From NCBI RefSeq assembly GCF_019599405.1, contig NZ_RKLQ01000002.1, positions 496,001 to 560,000 on the forward strand: DNA of 64,000 nucleotides. The letters run 5' to 3'. Each line of letters opens with the position of its first letter. The stretch's first letter is position 1. The notes beneath the pieces are model-generated. The model saw only the letters and a program-made list of their open reading frames with translations, searched no databases and was not told the origin of the DNA. This DNA comes from Haloarcula salinisoli. Its GTDB lineage: Archaea > Halobacteriota > Halobacteria > Halobacteriales > Haloarculaceae. This document shows positions 24,707-33,618 of this stretch, one piece after another. Position numbers and translations under genes: made by a program.

Positions 24707-24722
24707 GGGGCTTTCTGGCTGT
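24707..24722 (+). repeat. Solo end of the palindromic element (copy D)
   Basis: GGGGCTTTCTGGCTGT is identical to the right terminus of copy B and matches copies A and C. No partner left end is visible within 300 bases upstream. It may be a relic of an excised or decayed copy. Confidence 0.65.
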
Positions 24723-24845
24723 GCATACTCTGGGTCGCGTCACGAACCACTGGCTACCGAGCATGGTGAAATGCGTTTCTGTAACGCCGCAAACAGAATT
24801 ATCGTTCTGCGAACATTAAGGTGGTGTCCGCACCTGGCTTCTCAC

Positions 24846-25421
24846 ATGTCACCGAAGCAGTCCCGACCGCTGGTCGTCGGCGTCGTCGGGAGCCTGAACG
24901 ACGGGAGTGTCACGCGGAGAGCGACCGGCTGTGCCCTGGCGGCGGCCGCGGAACGCGGTGCCGAGACCGAACTTCTGGACCTCCGGGAGTACGACCTGCC
25001 GACCTTCGACCCGAACGCCGAGCCGCCGGCCGACGTGGCGAAACTGACCGACCGCATCGAGGCCGCCGACGCGGTCATCCTGGGGACGCCGATGTACCAC
25101 GGCTCCTACAGCTCCGTGCTGAAGACGGCGCTGGATTACTGTGGCTTCGAGGAGTTCGAGGACACTACCGTGGGCCTGCTGGCCGTCGCCGGCGGCGGGT
25201 TCCCGCTGCCCGCGCTGTCGCATCTCCGGGAGGTCTGTCGGGCCTTCGAGGCCTGGGTCCTCCCGACGCAGGCCGCCGTCACCGACTCCCACAGCGTCGG
25301 CGACGAACTCCCGGAGAGCGACCGCGAGCGACTGGCCGACCTCGGCGAGGGGGCCGTCGAACACGCCGCCGTCGGGGAGCGCCCGCCCGCCGGGGCCTGT
25401 GCCGTGCCGGCAGACGACTAG
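24846..25421 (+). CDS. NADPH-dependent FMN reductase-like flavoprotein
   Basis: A 191-residue flavodoxin-fold protein: VVGVVGSLNDGSVTRRATG (phosphate loop), then DAVILGTPMYHGSYSSVLKT and TVGLLAVAGGGFPLPALSHL. This is the SsuE/ArsH-like FMN reductase family. It should reduce flavin or a quinone-like acceptor. The start at 24846 gives the family-like MSPKQSRPLVVG. Its stop region GACGACTAGTCGA is repeated 31 bases downstream. Confidence 0.87.
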   Translation: MSPKQSRPLVVGVVGSLNDGSVTRRATGCALAAAAERGAETELLDLREYDLPTFDPNAEPPADVAKLTDRIEAADAVILGTPMYHGSYSSVLKTALDYCGFEEFEDTTVGLLAVAGGGFPLPALSHLREVCRAFEAWVLPTQAAVTDSHSVGDELPESDRERLADLGEGAVEHAAVGERPPAGACAVPADD

Positions 25422-25456
25422 TCGACCCGTTTGGTTCCCCGTGGACGACTAGTCGA
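25413..25456. repeat. 13-base direct repeat between convergent gene ends
   Basis: GACGACTAGTCGA occurs at 25413-25425 and 25444-25456. The second copy continues into GAACGCCGTGACCGTCGCGG, which resembles the true 3' end of the reverse-strand gene (AATCGAACGCGGTCACCGTC, 25471-25490). The tail of that gene (TVTAFD and its stop) therefore appears to have been partly duplicated. Confidence 0.5.
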
Positions 25457-25478
25457 ACGCCGTGACCGTCGCGGACGG

Positions 25479-26354
25479 TTAATCGAACGCGGTCACCGTC
25501 CCCGATCCGTCGACGACGGCGACCCGTTCGGCGTCGCCAGCGGCCACTGTCACCGCCACTTCCCAGGGGTCCTCGCCCCGGACGGCGACGGCGTCGGGGT
25601 CGACGACGAAGGGGAGTTCCCAGAGCCGGCGTGCCCGCACGTCGACGCCGTTGTCGGCACAGAACCCCTGGACATCTGGGTGGCCGAGCAGGAGTGCGCC
25701 GGGCGGGACGTTGGCGTGGTAGCTACACTGCTGGCAGTCGTAGCCCACCGTCACGTCGTGGCCCCGGACCGCGACGGCCTTCTCGGGCGCGTCCGACCTG
25801 ACCCACGACGCGACGTGGCCCGAGCAGACGGGGCAGACGTCGGCGCCGGCCTGGGCCCAGTTCGCCCGCGCGACGCGGTCGAAGGCCCGACCGAGTTCGT
25901 CGCCCTCGCGGTCGACGAGCCCGCCGGGGTCGAACGGATGGCGGAGGTAGCGCCGCTTGCAGTCCAGACAGGCGACCCGGCCGCCCGCGATGGTTTTGTA
26001 GCTAAAGGCCAGGTCGCCCCCGCAGTCGAGACACGACCCCGACACCGGCTCGCGGTCGACGCCGGTCTGCTGGTGGAAGGCGCCGCCCTGGACGGCGTCG
26101 ACGACGCGGTGGCCGGGGTAGGTCAGCGCGTACTCTCCGCTGTCCGTCTTGGCGACGAACCGACCCTCCAGCTTCGAGAGGTGGTAGTTGAACTTCCCGC
26201 TGTCCCGTTCGCCGACCCGCTCACGGAGGGCAGAGAACGACAGCCGCCCCGCCTCGGCGTTGCCAAGCTCCCGCAGGATGGCGATGCGGAGCTCGTGGCC
26301 CACCAGTCCGAACGCGTCCTCCGGCGAGATGTCTGTTCGTTCGTTCGCGACCAT
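25479..26354 (-). CDS. Winged-helix regulator with zinc ribbons (DUF7351-like)
   Basis: A 291-residue protein. The N-terminal ArsR-like domain is ISPEDAFGLVGHELRIAILR, then LSFSALRERVGERDSGKFNY and HLSKLEGRFV. It is followed by zinc-binding CLDCGGDL..CLDCKRRY, CPVCSGH and CQQCSYHAN clusters. This combination is a common haloarchaeal regulator type whose targets are unknown. The C-terminal domain ends with DGSGTVTAFD. It is divergent from nothing; the CPCC protein gene lies 38 bases upstream on the same strand. Confidence 0.8.
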   Translation of the reverse strand: MVANERTDISPEDAFGLVGHELRIAILRELGNAEAGRLSFSALRERVGERDSGKFNYHLSKLEGRFVAKTDSGEYALTYPGHRVVDAVQGGAFHQQTGVDREPVSGSCLDCGGDLAFSYKTIAGGRVACLDCKRRYLRHPFDPGGLVDREGDELGRAFDRVARANWAQAGADVCPVCSGHVASWVRSDAPEKAVAVRGHDVTVGYDCQQCSYHANVPPGALLLGHPDVQGFCADNGVDVRARRLWELPFVVDPDAVAVRGEDPWEVAVTVAAGDAERVAVVDGSGTVTAFD

Positions 26355-26392
26355 ACCGGCGGTGTCGGTCGGCAGACTAATAGCTGCTGCCG

Positions 26393-26692
26393 TCAGCGGT
26401 CGTACGGCCAGTTGGGGTCCCGGTCGAACTCGTCGGGGTCGAGGCAGGTGTCGGCCTCCTCGGGTGTGCAGGCGCCGTACTCGCGGACGTTCTCACGCGC
26501 CGTCGACAGCGAGACGTGGTTGCTGTCACCGACGTAGTCGATGTCCCTGAACTGCGTCGGGTCGTCGAGCCAGTGACAGACCGGACAGACCTCGTAGGAC
26601 CCGGGTTGGCCCTCAGGCAGCGTCCGATACCCACAGCACGGACAGTACCCAAGCTCCCGCGCCGCGGGGTTGCCGGGCGTGTCGGTCGACAT
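26393..26692 (-). CDS. CPCC-family cysteine-rich protein, 99 aa
   Basis: YCPCCGYRTLPEGQPGSYEV, then CPVCHWLDDPTQFRDIDYVG, matches the CPCC domain with its two zinc-binding pairs; the SLSTARENVREYGAC segment is also typical. The family is found in many bacteria and archaea and has no firm function. The start at 26692 gives MSTDTPGNPAARELG. It shares the strand with the regulator at 25479. Confidence 0.8.
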   Translation of the reverse strand: MSTDTPGNPAARELGYCPCCGYRTLPEGQPGSYEVCPVCHWLDDPTQFRDIDYVGDSNHVSLSTARENVREYGACTPEEADTCLDPDEFDRDPNWPYDR

Positions 26693-26763
26693 ACGCCGTG
26701 GTATGGCACGACACATCAAAGAACTACCGGGTCGTTCAAATCCCCCGAATCGCCCGACGGCCC

Positions 26764-27048
26764 TCACTCCGACTGTGCGCTCTCGACCTTGTCGGCGTGT
26801 TTCTCCAGTTCGGCGGCCATCTCGCGGGCCTGGTCGGGCGAGAGGGTCACCTTGTCGGCGTGGGGCTCGACGTTGTCGACCTGGGTGTTGTCCATCTCCA
26901 GTTGCACCGAGACGTGGTCGGGATTTTTCTTCGGGGAGGTCACGTTCAGCACCGCCATCGCCTCCTCCTCGAAGCCGTGGCCCTCGACTTCGCCGTCCAG
27001 CAGGTCGAAGGTCGTGTACGCCGTGACCATCATGATTCGGTCTACCAT
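26764..27048 (-). CDS. DUF6360-like haloarchaeal protein, 94 aa
   Basis: MVDRIMMVTAYTTFDLLDGE, then EEEAMAVLNVTSPKKNPDHV and SLSPDQAREMAAELEKHADK-like sequence, match a conserved haloarchaeal family I remember as DUF6360. It consists of a beta-rich domain with an acidic helical tail. There are no enzymatic motifs. It is 24 bases downstream of pncB on the same strand and may be cotranscribed with it. Confidence 0.6.
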   Translation of the reverse strand: MVDRIMMVTAYTTFDLLDGEVEGHGFEEEAMAVLNVTSPKKNPDHVSVQLEMDNTQVDNVEPHADKVTLSPDQAREMAAELEKHADKVESAQSE

Positions 27049-27072
27049 ACCCGGCCGTTCGCTCCTCGGCGT

Positions 27073-28242
27073 CTAAACCCCTGTGTTCGCGTCGATACTC
27101 TCGAAGCCGACGCGGTCGGCGTCGGTCCCGGCCCGGGAAATAGCCGCGTCGAGGTCGAACTCCCGGACGACCTCACCGTCCCGAACCAGCGGTTCCATGA
27201 GCGACTCGGCGTCGTCGGGGCCGTCGTGGCTGGCCAGCCCGATGTGGTGGCCGCCCTCTCTGGTCCGGTACACTGACTTCTTCCCGGTGAGTTTGCCGCG
27301 CTTGGCCGCGGGCTCGCCGTCGACTTCGACGATATCGAGCGCGAAATCCAGCGGGTCGGCGTTCGAGACGTAGCTCCCGACGCCGAAGCCGTCGGCCACG
27401 TCCCGGAGTCCGCGAAGCTCTGTGGGCCCGAGCCCGCCCGAGCAGAAGATGTCGACGTCCTCGTGGCCGTAGGCGTCCAGCGTCCATCGGACCTCGCGGA
27501 CGATGTGGCGGAAGTCGCCCCGTCGCGACCCCGTCGTGTCGAGGCGGACGCCGGCGAGGTCGTCGATAGCCTCGGCCGCTCTAAGGGCCTCGTCGACCTC
27601 GTCGGAGTAGGTGTCGACCAGCGCGATTCGCGGGGTCGACTCGGGGACCGCCTCGTCGAAGGCCCGCCACGCCTGTTCCTGCTCGCCGCGACCGAAGCAA
27701 ATCAGCAGCGCGTGGGGCATCGTCCCGCCCGCCTCGCGGCCGATAACGTCGCCGGCCGCGACGTTCGAGAACCCGTCCATGCCGCCCAGCAGGGCCGACC
27801 GCTCGACCATCGCGCCCAGCGAGGGGTGGACGTGCCGGGAGCCAAAGGACAGGACCGTCGAGTCCGGGGCCGCTCGACGGGCTTCGAGTGCGCGCGTCGC
27901 TATCCCCGTCGGATGCGAGAGGAAGCCAAGCAGGGCGGTTTCGAGCCGGCCGAACGCCCGATAGGGCCCCGCGATGCGCATCACGGGGCCGCCGTCGAAC
28001 AGCGTCCCCTCCGGCAGGGCGTCGGCGTCGAGGTCGCGGCCCTCGAGCAGGGCCGCGGCGTCTTTCAGCCCCGCCAGCAGGTGCCACTCGCCGGTCGGGA
28101 ACTGGTCGGCCGTCACCTCCGCGACCACGTCTGGATTGTGCCCGGCGTGGTCCAGCGCCTCCACCGTCCGGTCGAAGTACGCGTCGGTCGCCCGCCCCGA
28201 CCTGATGGCCTCGGCCGGGATGATGTCGAAAGCCTCTGTCAT
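27073..28242 (-). CDS. pncB: Nicotinate phosphoribosyltransferase
   Basis: A 389-residue enzyme making nicotinate mononucleotide from nicotinate and PRPP in NAD salvage. Family signatures are FGSRHVHPSLG, GGMDGFSNVAAGDVIGREAGGT in two parts, LVDTYSDEVDEAL, RLDTTGSRRGDF and FCSGGLGPTEL. Its length fits the archaeal form. With the nicotinamidase at 32974 it gives the two-step route from nicotinamide to NaMN, although the genes are 4.7 kb apart. Confidence 0.92.
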   Translation of the reverse strand: MTEAFDIIPAEAIRSGRATDAYFDRTVEALDHAGHNPDVVAEVTADQFPTGEWHLLAGLKDAAALLEGRDLDADALPEGTLFDGGPVMRIAGPYRAFGRLETALLGFLSHPTGIATRALEARRAAPDSTVLSFGSRHVHPSLGAMVERSALLGGMDGFSNVAAGDVIGREAGGTMPHALLICFGRGEQEQAWRAFDEAVPESTPRIALVDTYSDEVDEALRAAEAIDDLAGVRLDTTGSRRGDFRHIVREVRWTLDAYGHEDVDIFCSGGLGPTELRGLRDVADGFGVGSYVSNADPLDFALDIVEVDGEPAAKRGKLTGKKSVYRTREGGHHIGLASHDGPDDAESLMEPLVRDGEVVREFDLDAAISRAGTDADRVGFESIDANTGV

Positions 28243-28361
28243 TACCGCGGAGTTAGAGCGGCGATGGAAAAAGGGGGCCGGTCGGTGGCGCCGCGGTCGG
28301 CAGTCGTGGGGCCGACACGTACTGGCGGAAAATTTTCCCGCACACGCGTGAATGATTGATT

Positions 28362-29111
28362 ATGTGGAGTCCGCCGCGGGTGTTCGGACTCATCGTCGGA
28401 CTGGCGCTGCTGGTCTCCGGCGGCGTGCTGGCCGCGAGCCAGTACCACCACATCAGCGGGTACGAGTCGACGACGGCCACGGTGGAGCGCGCCCAGGTCG
28501 AGGTCGTCGCCGTCGACGCGGCGTACGCGCCGGACGTCACCTACACCTACACGGTCGACGGCACGCGCTACACCGGCGACAACGTCGCCGCCGGGACGGG
28601 CATCATCACGGGCAACCGCGAGAAACTCGAGTCCGTCCTCGCGTCGTCGGCCGGGACGACGACGGTGTACTACGACCCCGGCAACCCCGGTAACGCCCAC
28701 CTGCTCCCGCGCTACAACTTCTTCCCGGGCGGGGTACTCCTGGTCTCTGGCCTGTTCGTCCTGACGGACACGCTCACGCCGAAACTGCGGTTCGTCCGCA
28801 CTCTCAGCTCCCTGTTTCCCATCGACCTGCTCGAACGGATGCCCGGCGTCGAGCCACGGACGGTCGCCCACGCGCCCGACGACCCGACCGCCATACTGGA
28901 GAATCAACAGCGCTGGAGCGGCGGCGGGGAGGCGCCCATCCGGGGCGGTGCAGTCCCCGCCGTCTGGCTGCTCTGTTATCTCCTGATGGCCGACATCGCT
29001 ATCGGCTACTTCTGGCTCTCTGGCTGGCCCTATGACCTCTGGGGCGTCCTGACGCCGCTCGTCGTCGTCGCCGGCGTCATGCGGCTGGGCTTTGTGACCC
29101 TGCTGGACTAG
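28362..29111 (+). CDS. DUF3592 membrane protein, first of a tandem pair
   Basis: A 249-residue protein. The first helix (GLIVGLALLVSGGVLAASQY) is followed by an extracytoplasmic DUF3592 domain with TVDGTRYTGDNVAAGTG and TTVYYDPGNPGNAHLLPRYNF, then three more helices. ATG 28362 is preferred over the TTG at 28356. A GGAAAATTTTCC-like patch is centred about 30 bases upstream, as it is in front of the paralogue at 29230. The function is unknown. Confidence 0.75.
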   Translation: MWSPPRVFGLIVGLALLVSGGVLAASQYHHISGYESTTATVERAQVEVVAVDAAYAPDVTYTYTVDGTRYTGDNVAAGTGIITGNREKLESVLASSAGTTTVYYDPGNPGNAHLLPRYNFFPGGVLLVSGLFVLTDTLTPKLRFVRTLSSLFPIDLLERMPGVEPRTVAHAPDDPTAILENQQRWSGGGEAPIRGGAVPAVWLLCYLLMADIAIGYFWLSGWPYDLWGVLTPLVVVAGVMRLGFVTLLD

Positions 29112-29229
29112 GGCCCTGTCGAACGCCTCGGTCATCGCCCGTGGGCCGGTGGAACGAGTGGGCGGGAGCGGTCGTGCGAACGAGACGCACTGTCGGAAAT
29201 TTTTCCACGACAGGCACGTACGTTAGCGT

Positions 29230-30057
29230 ATGCCGAGTCAGCCCCGTGTGCTCGGTCTCGTGGTCGCGCTGACGCTGCTGGTCTCCGGTGGCGTGCTGGC
29301 TACGGGCCAGTACTACCGACTCAGCGGGTACGAGTCGACGACGGCCACGATGGAGCGGGCCCAGGTCCAGCCCCAGTACACCGACGGGTTCGGCCCGAGC
29401 CAGACCAACGCCACCGCCGACCAGGGGGCCCAGCAGCCCGAATTCGGTCTCAGGAACGTGGTCTACAGGCCGAACGTCACGTACAGCTACACCGTCGACG
29501 GCGAGCGCTACACCGGCGAGAACGTCGCCCTCGGGACGGACATCGTCACCGACAACCGGTCGGACGCAGCCGCACTCCTCCCCGCGCGCCAGGCCGGGGC
29601 GACGACGACCGTCTACTACGACCCCGCAGACCCCGACGACGCCCACCTGCTGCATCGCTATCGCTTCTTCCCTGGTGGACTCCTGCTGGTCGCCGGACTA
29701 CTCGTGTTGACGGACACGCTCACGCCGAACCTCCGCTTTGTCAGCTTTCTCACCGGCAAGATTCCCTTCGCGACGCTCGAACGGGTACCCGGCGTCGAGC
29801 GGACGGCCCTCTCCGAGTTTTCGGACGACCCGACCGCCATTCTCGACAGCCTGGACCGGTGGGAGGGGACGGAACCGTCGCCGATTCGGGCCGGCGCTAG
29901 CCCCGCCGTCTGGATGCTCTGTTACCTGTTTATCGCCGACCTCGCTATCGTCTACTTCGTGCTGTCGAGTCGCCCCTACGACCTCTGGGCCATGGTCCCA
30001 TTTTTCGCCGTCGCCACGGGTGTCATGCGACTGGGGTTCCGCCGCCTGGACCCGTAG
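29230..30057 (+). CDS. DUF3592 membrane protein, second of a tandem pair
   Basis: A 275-residue paralogue of the preceding gene with the same order of helix, DUF3592 domain and three helices. It keeps TVDGERYTGENVALGTD and TTVYYDPADPDDAHLLHRYR. It has an insertion of about 27 residues (near QPQYTDGFGPSQTNATADQG) between the first helix and the domain. The upstream patch GGAAATTTTTCC matches that of the first copy. This is a local duplication with divergence. Confidence 0.75.
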   Translation: MPSQPRVLGLVVALTLLVSGGVLATGQYYRLSGYESTTATMERAQVQPQYTDGFGPSQTNATADQGAQQPEFGLRNVVYRPNVTYSYTVDGERYTGENVALGTDIVTDNRSDAAALLPARQAGATTTVYYDPADPDDAHLLHRYRFFPGGLLLVAGLLVLTDTLTPNLRFVSFLTGKIPFATLERVPGVERTALSEFSDDPTAILDSLDRWEGTEPSPIRAGASPAVWMLCYLFIADLAIVYFVLSSRPYDLWAMVPFFAVATGVMRLGFRRLDP

Positions 30058-30079
30058 CTCGTCGTTACAGCCGTCAGTA

Positions 30080-31408
30080 TCAGTCGCCGGCGCGGTGAAT
30101 CTCGTCTAAATCGCCGACCGTCGGGCCGTTGACGATTCGGACCGTTCGGCCCTCGCGGACGATGCGGAACGCGTCGGCGAAGGGGCCGTCGGGGACGACG
30201 TAGACGTTCTCGCGAGGGTTGCGGGCGTCGTGTGTCTCGGTCAGGGCGTCACGGTAGGCGGCCGCGAACTCGACGGCGTCGCCCTCGCTGTCCCAGCGGC
30301 TCTCCCAGACGTAGCCGCCACCACCCGAGCCGTTCCGGTAGGGCACGACAGTGTCTCCGGCCCACCCCTCCGAGGGCTGGCTCACGTAGCTGTACCGGTC
30401 GGCGGTCGTCTGGTCGTTGTGGTACATCGCCGCGAAGATGGAGGCTTCCCCGACCGTGTCGCCGACCGGGTCGTGGTCGAATCGGTTCCACTCGCCGTTC
30501 GAGCGGTCGGCGACGGTCACCGAGACTGGCGTCTCGTCGGGGTAGCGCTCGGGGTGGATAATCTGCTCGGAGCTCGCAGCGTAGTCCTCGTGGAGCGCGT
30601 CGACGGCGTCCCAGCCGCCCTCGTCGTAGACGCTGTCGACGAACGCGGGGCCGCTGACGTAGGGCTGGATGATGACGGTGAACACGCCGGGGTTCGCTCG
30701 GCCGCCGCCACCGCCGCCACCACTCCCGTCGCCGGGTCGCTCGATACAGCTCCAGCGGCGCTCACACCGCTGCTCGTAGGTGTTCTGGACGTAGTTCGCT
30801 TCGCCCTCGACGACGCCGTTTCTGGCCAGCTGTGTGTCCTGTGTCTCGGGCGCGCCGCCGAGGCCGAACTGCTGGTCCTGGAGCGCGTGGACGAGTTCGT
30901 GGGCCAGCGTCCGCCGGTCGACGACCGGCGTCTCGCTCTCGCTGACGATGACGATGCGGTCCCGGCTCGGCGAGTAGTACCCCAGGACGGAGTCGCTCCG
31001 CGTGTCGCTGATGGCCTCGCTGCTCCCCGAGTTCTCGCCGACGAGCAACAGCGACTCCCACACCTGGTCGTTCCAGGGGTCCCCGCCGGCGACGCCGCTC
31101 CCACGGCCGCCCGACCGGTTGCGGTACTCGGCCCGCGAGATGACCTCGACGGGGACCGTGGATTCGAACTCACGGTCACGGACGCGCTCGATGCGAGCCA
31201 TCGTCCGGGCCGTGACGGCTTCCAGTTCGCTCTCGTTGAGTCCGTCGCTCGTCGTCACGTCGACCGGGTCGTCGTACCAGTAGCCGTTCTCCCAGCCGAT
31301 GGCGTCCCCGCCGCGTGGCTCCTCGGGGTGGCCGATGAAGGGTATCGAACAGCCCGCAAGCGCGAGCGCCAGGGCGAGACCAAGCGCGAGCGCCGCTCGC
31401 CTACGCAT
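30080..31408 (-). CDS. Hvo_1808-type surface lipoprotein with HExxH motif
   Basis: A 442-residue secreted protein. The signal peptide ends in the lipobox LAGC (Cys20), so it is a membrane-anchored lipoprotein. The motif LAHELVHALQDQQFG (His170, Glu171, His174) followed by VVEGEANYV (Glu203) has the layout of a gluzincin zinc protease. A glycine run (near residues 220-235) and an adjacent second lipoprotein of the same family are notable. It overlaps the upstream gene by eight bases. Activity is unproven. Confidence 0.8.
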   Translation of the reverse strand: MRRRAALALGLALALALAGCSIPFIGHPEEPRGGDAIGWENGYWYDDPVDVTTSDGLNESELEAVTARTMARIERVRDREFESTVPVEVISRAEYRNRSGGRGSGVAGGDPWNDQVWESLLLVGENSGSSEAISDTRSDSVLGYYSPSRDRIVIVSESETPVVDRRTLAHELVHALQDQQFGLGGAPETQDTQLARNGVVEGEANYVQNTYEQRCERRWSCIERPGDGSGGGGGGGRANPGVFTVIIQPYVSGPAFVDSVYDEGGWDAVDALHEDYAASSEQIIHPERYPDETPVSVTVADRSNGEWNRFDHDPVGDTVGEASIFAAMYHNDQTTADRYSYVSQPSEGWAGDTVVPYRNGSGGGGYVWESRWDSEGDAVEFAAAYRDALTETHDARNPRENVYVVPDGPFADAFRIVREGRTVRIVNGPTVGDLDEIHRAGD

Positions 31409-32897
31409 CGTACAGCTCGGTCAGCTCCGCCTCCGTTGGCGCGTTGACCACGGTGACGGTGTCGCCCTCGACGTGGACGGCGACGGCGTCGCCGAACGGA
31501 CTCTCCTCGGCGATGACCCAGTTGCCGTCGGCGGTGCGTTCGCCACCCCAGTGCTGGATGACCCGCTCCCACGACGTCGCGAACGCCTCGGCCGACTGCT
31601 CGTCAGTCCAGGCCGTTCGCCAGACGTAGCCCGTCTCACCGTCCTTTGTGTACACCTGCATCCGACCGCCGTCCCAGCCACTCGTCCCCGACAGGTCGTA
31701 GTTGTAGGGGTCGGTGTCGACGGTGTCGCGGTCGCCCAGCGCGAACCGGCTGACGACCGAGGAGCTGGTGTTGTACTCGTCGACTACTGTGTAGGCCATC
31801 GTCGCGGCGATGGCCGACGGACCGACGGTGGCGTAGTCGGGCCGGTCGCGGTCGGCCGACGGCCGAACCCGCTCCCAGTCGTCGCTCGGCGGGGCCGGCA
31901 GCGTCACCTCGCGGGGCTCCCACTCGGGGTAGTCGGTCGGCGTGGTGACCTCGCGGGCCCCCTCGGGGATGTCGTCGTAGGCGTCGTTCACCGCACGCCA
32001 CCCACCGCGGTCGCGGAGCTCGGCGACGAACGACGTCCCGTCGCTGTAGGGGAAGTATATCATGTAGAAGACGCCGAAATGCAGGTCACTGCTCCCACCG
32101 CCCCCGCTCGACTGGCCGACCCTGACACACGACCAGCTCGACCCACAGCGGTTCAAGTAGGCCGTCTCGACGGTCCGGGCGTCGCCCTCGATGAGGGCGT
32201 TACGGCCCTGCAGGGCATCTCGGGTGCTTGCGTTCCCCTCTAGACCGAACTGCTGGTCCTGGAGCGCGTGGACGAGTTCGTGCGAGAGGGTCTTCTCCCC
32301 GATGCGGGGCGTCTCGGAGTTCGTGACGATGACGATTTCGTCCAGCGAGGGGCTGTAGTACCCCAGGACGCTGTCGCCGAGCGTGCTCTCCTGGACCTCG
32401 ATGGAACTGTCGTCCTCGCCGATGAGGAACAGCGCCTCGAACTTCGCGTTGTCGAAGGTCCGGAGCGCGTCGCCGTAGCTGCCCGAACCGCTCTGGTTCC
32501 GATATTCGGCCCGCGAGACGGTGTTGACTGACACGTTCTCCTCGAACTCCAGCCCGCGGACGTACTCGATGCGGGCCATCGACCGGTTGACGACGGCCGA
32601 CAGCTCGGTGTCGTTCAGCCCGTCGGTGTTGTCCACGTCGAGTGAGTCGTTGTGCCAGTAGCCGTTCTCCCAGCCGAGCCGGTCGGTCTCGGGGTCCGGA
32701 CGGACGGTCGAGGAGCCGCTCTCGTTTCGCAGTTCCAGCACTGTGGAGTCCGTCGGCTGCTCGGTCCCGTTCTCGGTCACGGTCAGTGTCTCGTCTGTCC
32801 CGGTCGGTGTCCCCTCGTCTACCCCGGCACCCAGCCCCTGACAGCCGGCCAGCAGGAGCAAAACGGCACAGCAGACGGCCCCAAACTCACGTCGCAT
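31401..32897 (-). CDS. Hvo_1808-type surface lipoprotein with HExxH motif, paralogue
   Basis: A 498-residue lipoprotein (lipobox LAGC, Cys19) related to the downstream gene along its length. The zinc motif is LSHELVHALQDQQFG (His206, Glu207, His210), and LIEGDARTVETAY replaces the EGEA region, so the third ligand would be Glu233 or the following Asp. An acidic, threonine-rich linker follows the lipobox. Start 32897 (MRREFGAVCC) places the signal peptide correctly; the 7-codon extension upstream is unlikely. Confidence 0.8.
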   Translation of the reverse strand: MRREFGAVCCAVLLLLAGCQGLGAGVDEGTPTGTDETLTVTENGTEQPTDSTVLELRNESGSSTVRPDPETDRLGWENGYWHNDSLDVDNTDGLNDTELSAVVNRSMARIEYVRGLEFEENVSVNTVSRAEYRNQSGSGSYGDALRTFDNAKFEALFLIGEDDSSIEVQESTLGDSVLGYYSPSLDEIVIVTNSETPRIGEKTLSHELVHALQDQQFGLEGNASTRDALQGRNALIEGDARTVETAYLNRCGSSWSCVRVGQSSGGGGSSDLHFGVFYMIYFPYSDGTSFVAELRDRGGWRAVNDAYDDIPEGAREVTTPTDYPEWEPREVTLPAPPSDDWERVRPSADRDRPDYATVGPSAIAATMAYTVVDEYNTSSSVVSRFALGDRDTVDTDPYNYDLSGTSGWDGGRMQVYTKDGETGYVWRTAWTDEQSAEAFATSWERVIQHWGGERTADGNWVIAEESPFGDAVAVHVEGDTVTVVNAPTEAELTELYDA

Positions 32898-32973
32898 TAG
32901 CGGACTCTTGGGGGGCACGGTGAAAAGTTACACGCCCGAAGCTTACGTAGGGGCCCCGACCGAAGAGACAGAT

Positions 32974-33546
32974 ATGCAACTGGACCCAAAGCAGACAGCT
33001 CTCGTGGTCGTCGATATGCAGAACGGCTTCTGTCACCCGGAGGGGAGCCTCTACGCACCGGACAGCGAAGCTGCCATCGAGCCCGTCGCAGGACTGGTCG
33101 AGCGGGCCAGAGACGCCGGCGCGAGTGTCGTCTTCACCCGCGACGTCCACCCGCCCGAGCAGTTCGAGGACGCCCACTACTACGACGAGTTCGACCGCTG
33201 GGGCGAGCACGTCCTCGAGGGCTCCTGGGAGGCACAAGTCGTCGAGGAGCTGTCCCCCCGCGAGGACGAACTGGTCGTCGAGAAACACACCTACGACGCG
33301 TTCCACGAGACGCAACTCGACGGCTGGCTCTCCGCCCGTGGCGTCAAGGACCTGCTCATCTGCGGGACGCTCGCGAACGTCTGCGTGTTGCATACGGCCT
33401 CCAGCGCCGGCCTGCGGGACTACCGCCCTATCCTCGTCGAGGACGCTATCGGCTTCATCGAGGAAGAACACCACGAGTACGCCACCGACCACGCCGACTG
33501 GCTGTTCGGCGAAGTGACCGAGCGCAGCGAGATCACGTTCGCCTGA
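32974..33546 (+). CDS. pncA: Nicotinamidase, isochorismatase fold
   Basis: A 190-residue cysteine hydrolase. The triad is Asp14 (VVVDMQNGF), Lys104 (VVEKHTYDAF) and Cys137 (GTLANVCVLHTA). FTRDVHPPEQFEDAH carries the metal-binding Asp57 and His59. It should convert nicotinamide to nicotinate for PncB. Related isochorismatase-like amidases with other substrates cannot be fully excluded. It is divergent from the lipoprotein pair. Confidence 0.87.
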   Translation: MQLDPKQTALVVVDMQNGFCHPEGSLYAPDSEAAIEPVAGLVERARDAGASVVFTRDVHPPEQFEDAHYYDEFDRWGEHVLEGSWEAQVVEELSPREDELVVEKHTYDAFHETQLDGWLSARGVKDLLICGTLANVCVLHTASSAGLRDYRPILVEDAIGFIEEEHHEYATDHADWLFGEVTERSEITFA

Positions 33547-33618
33547 GATGGGCGACCCGGTCCGTGGCGAGGTCGGCGAGGTCGACGGCGGTCCGGAGTA
33601 CGAGGCCCACCGCGAGCG

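Noticed and set aside
23772-24722. A transposon carrying the alpha/beta hydrolase
   Set aside because: Only one element end (24707-24722) was found; without the opposite end or a target duplication the claim is not supported.
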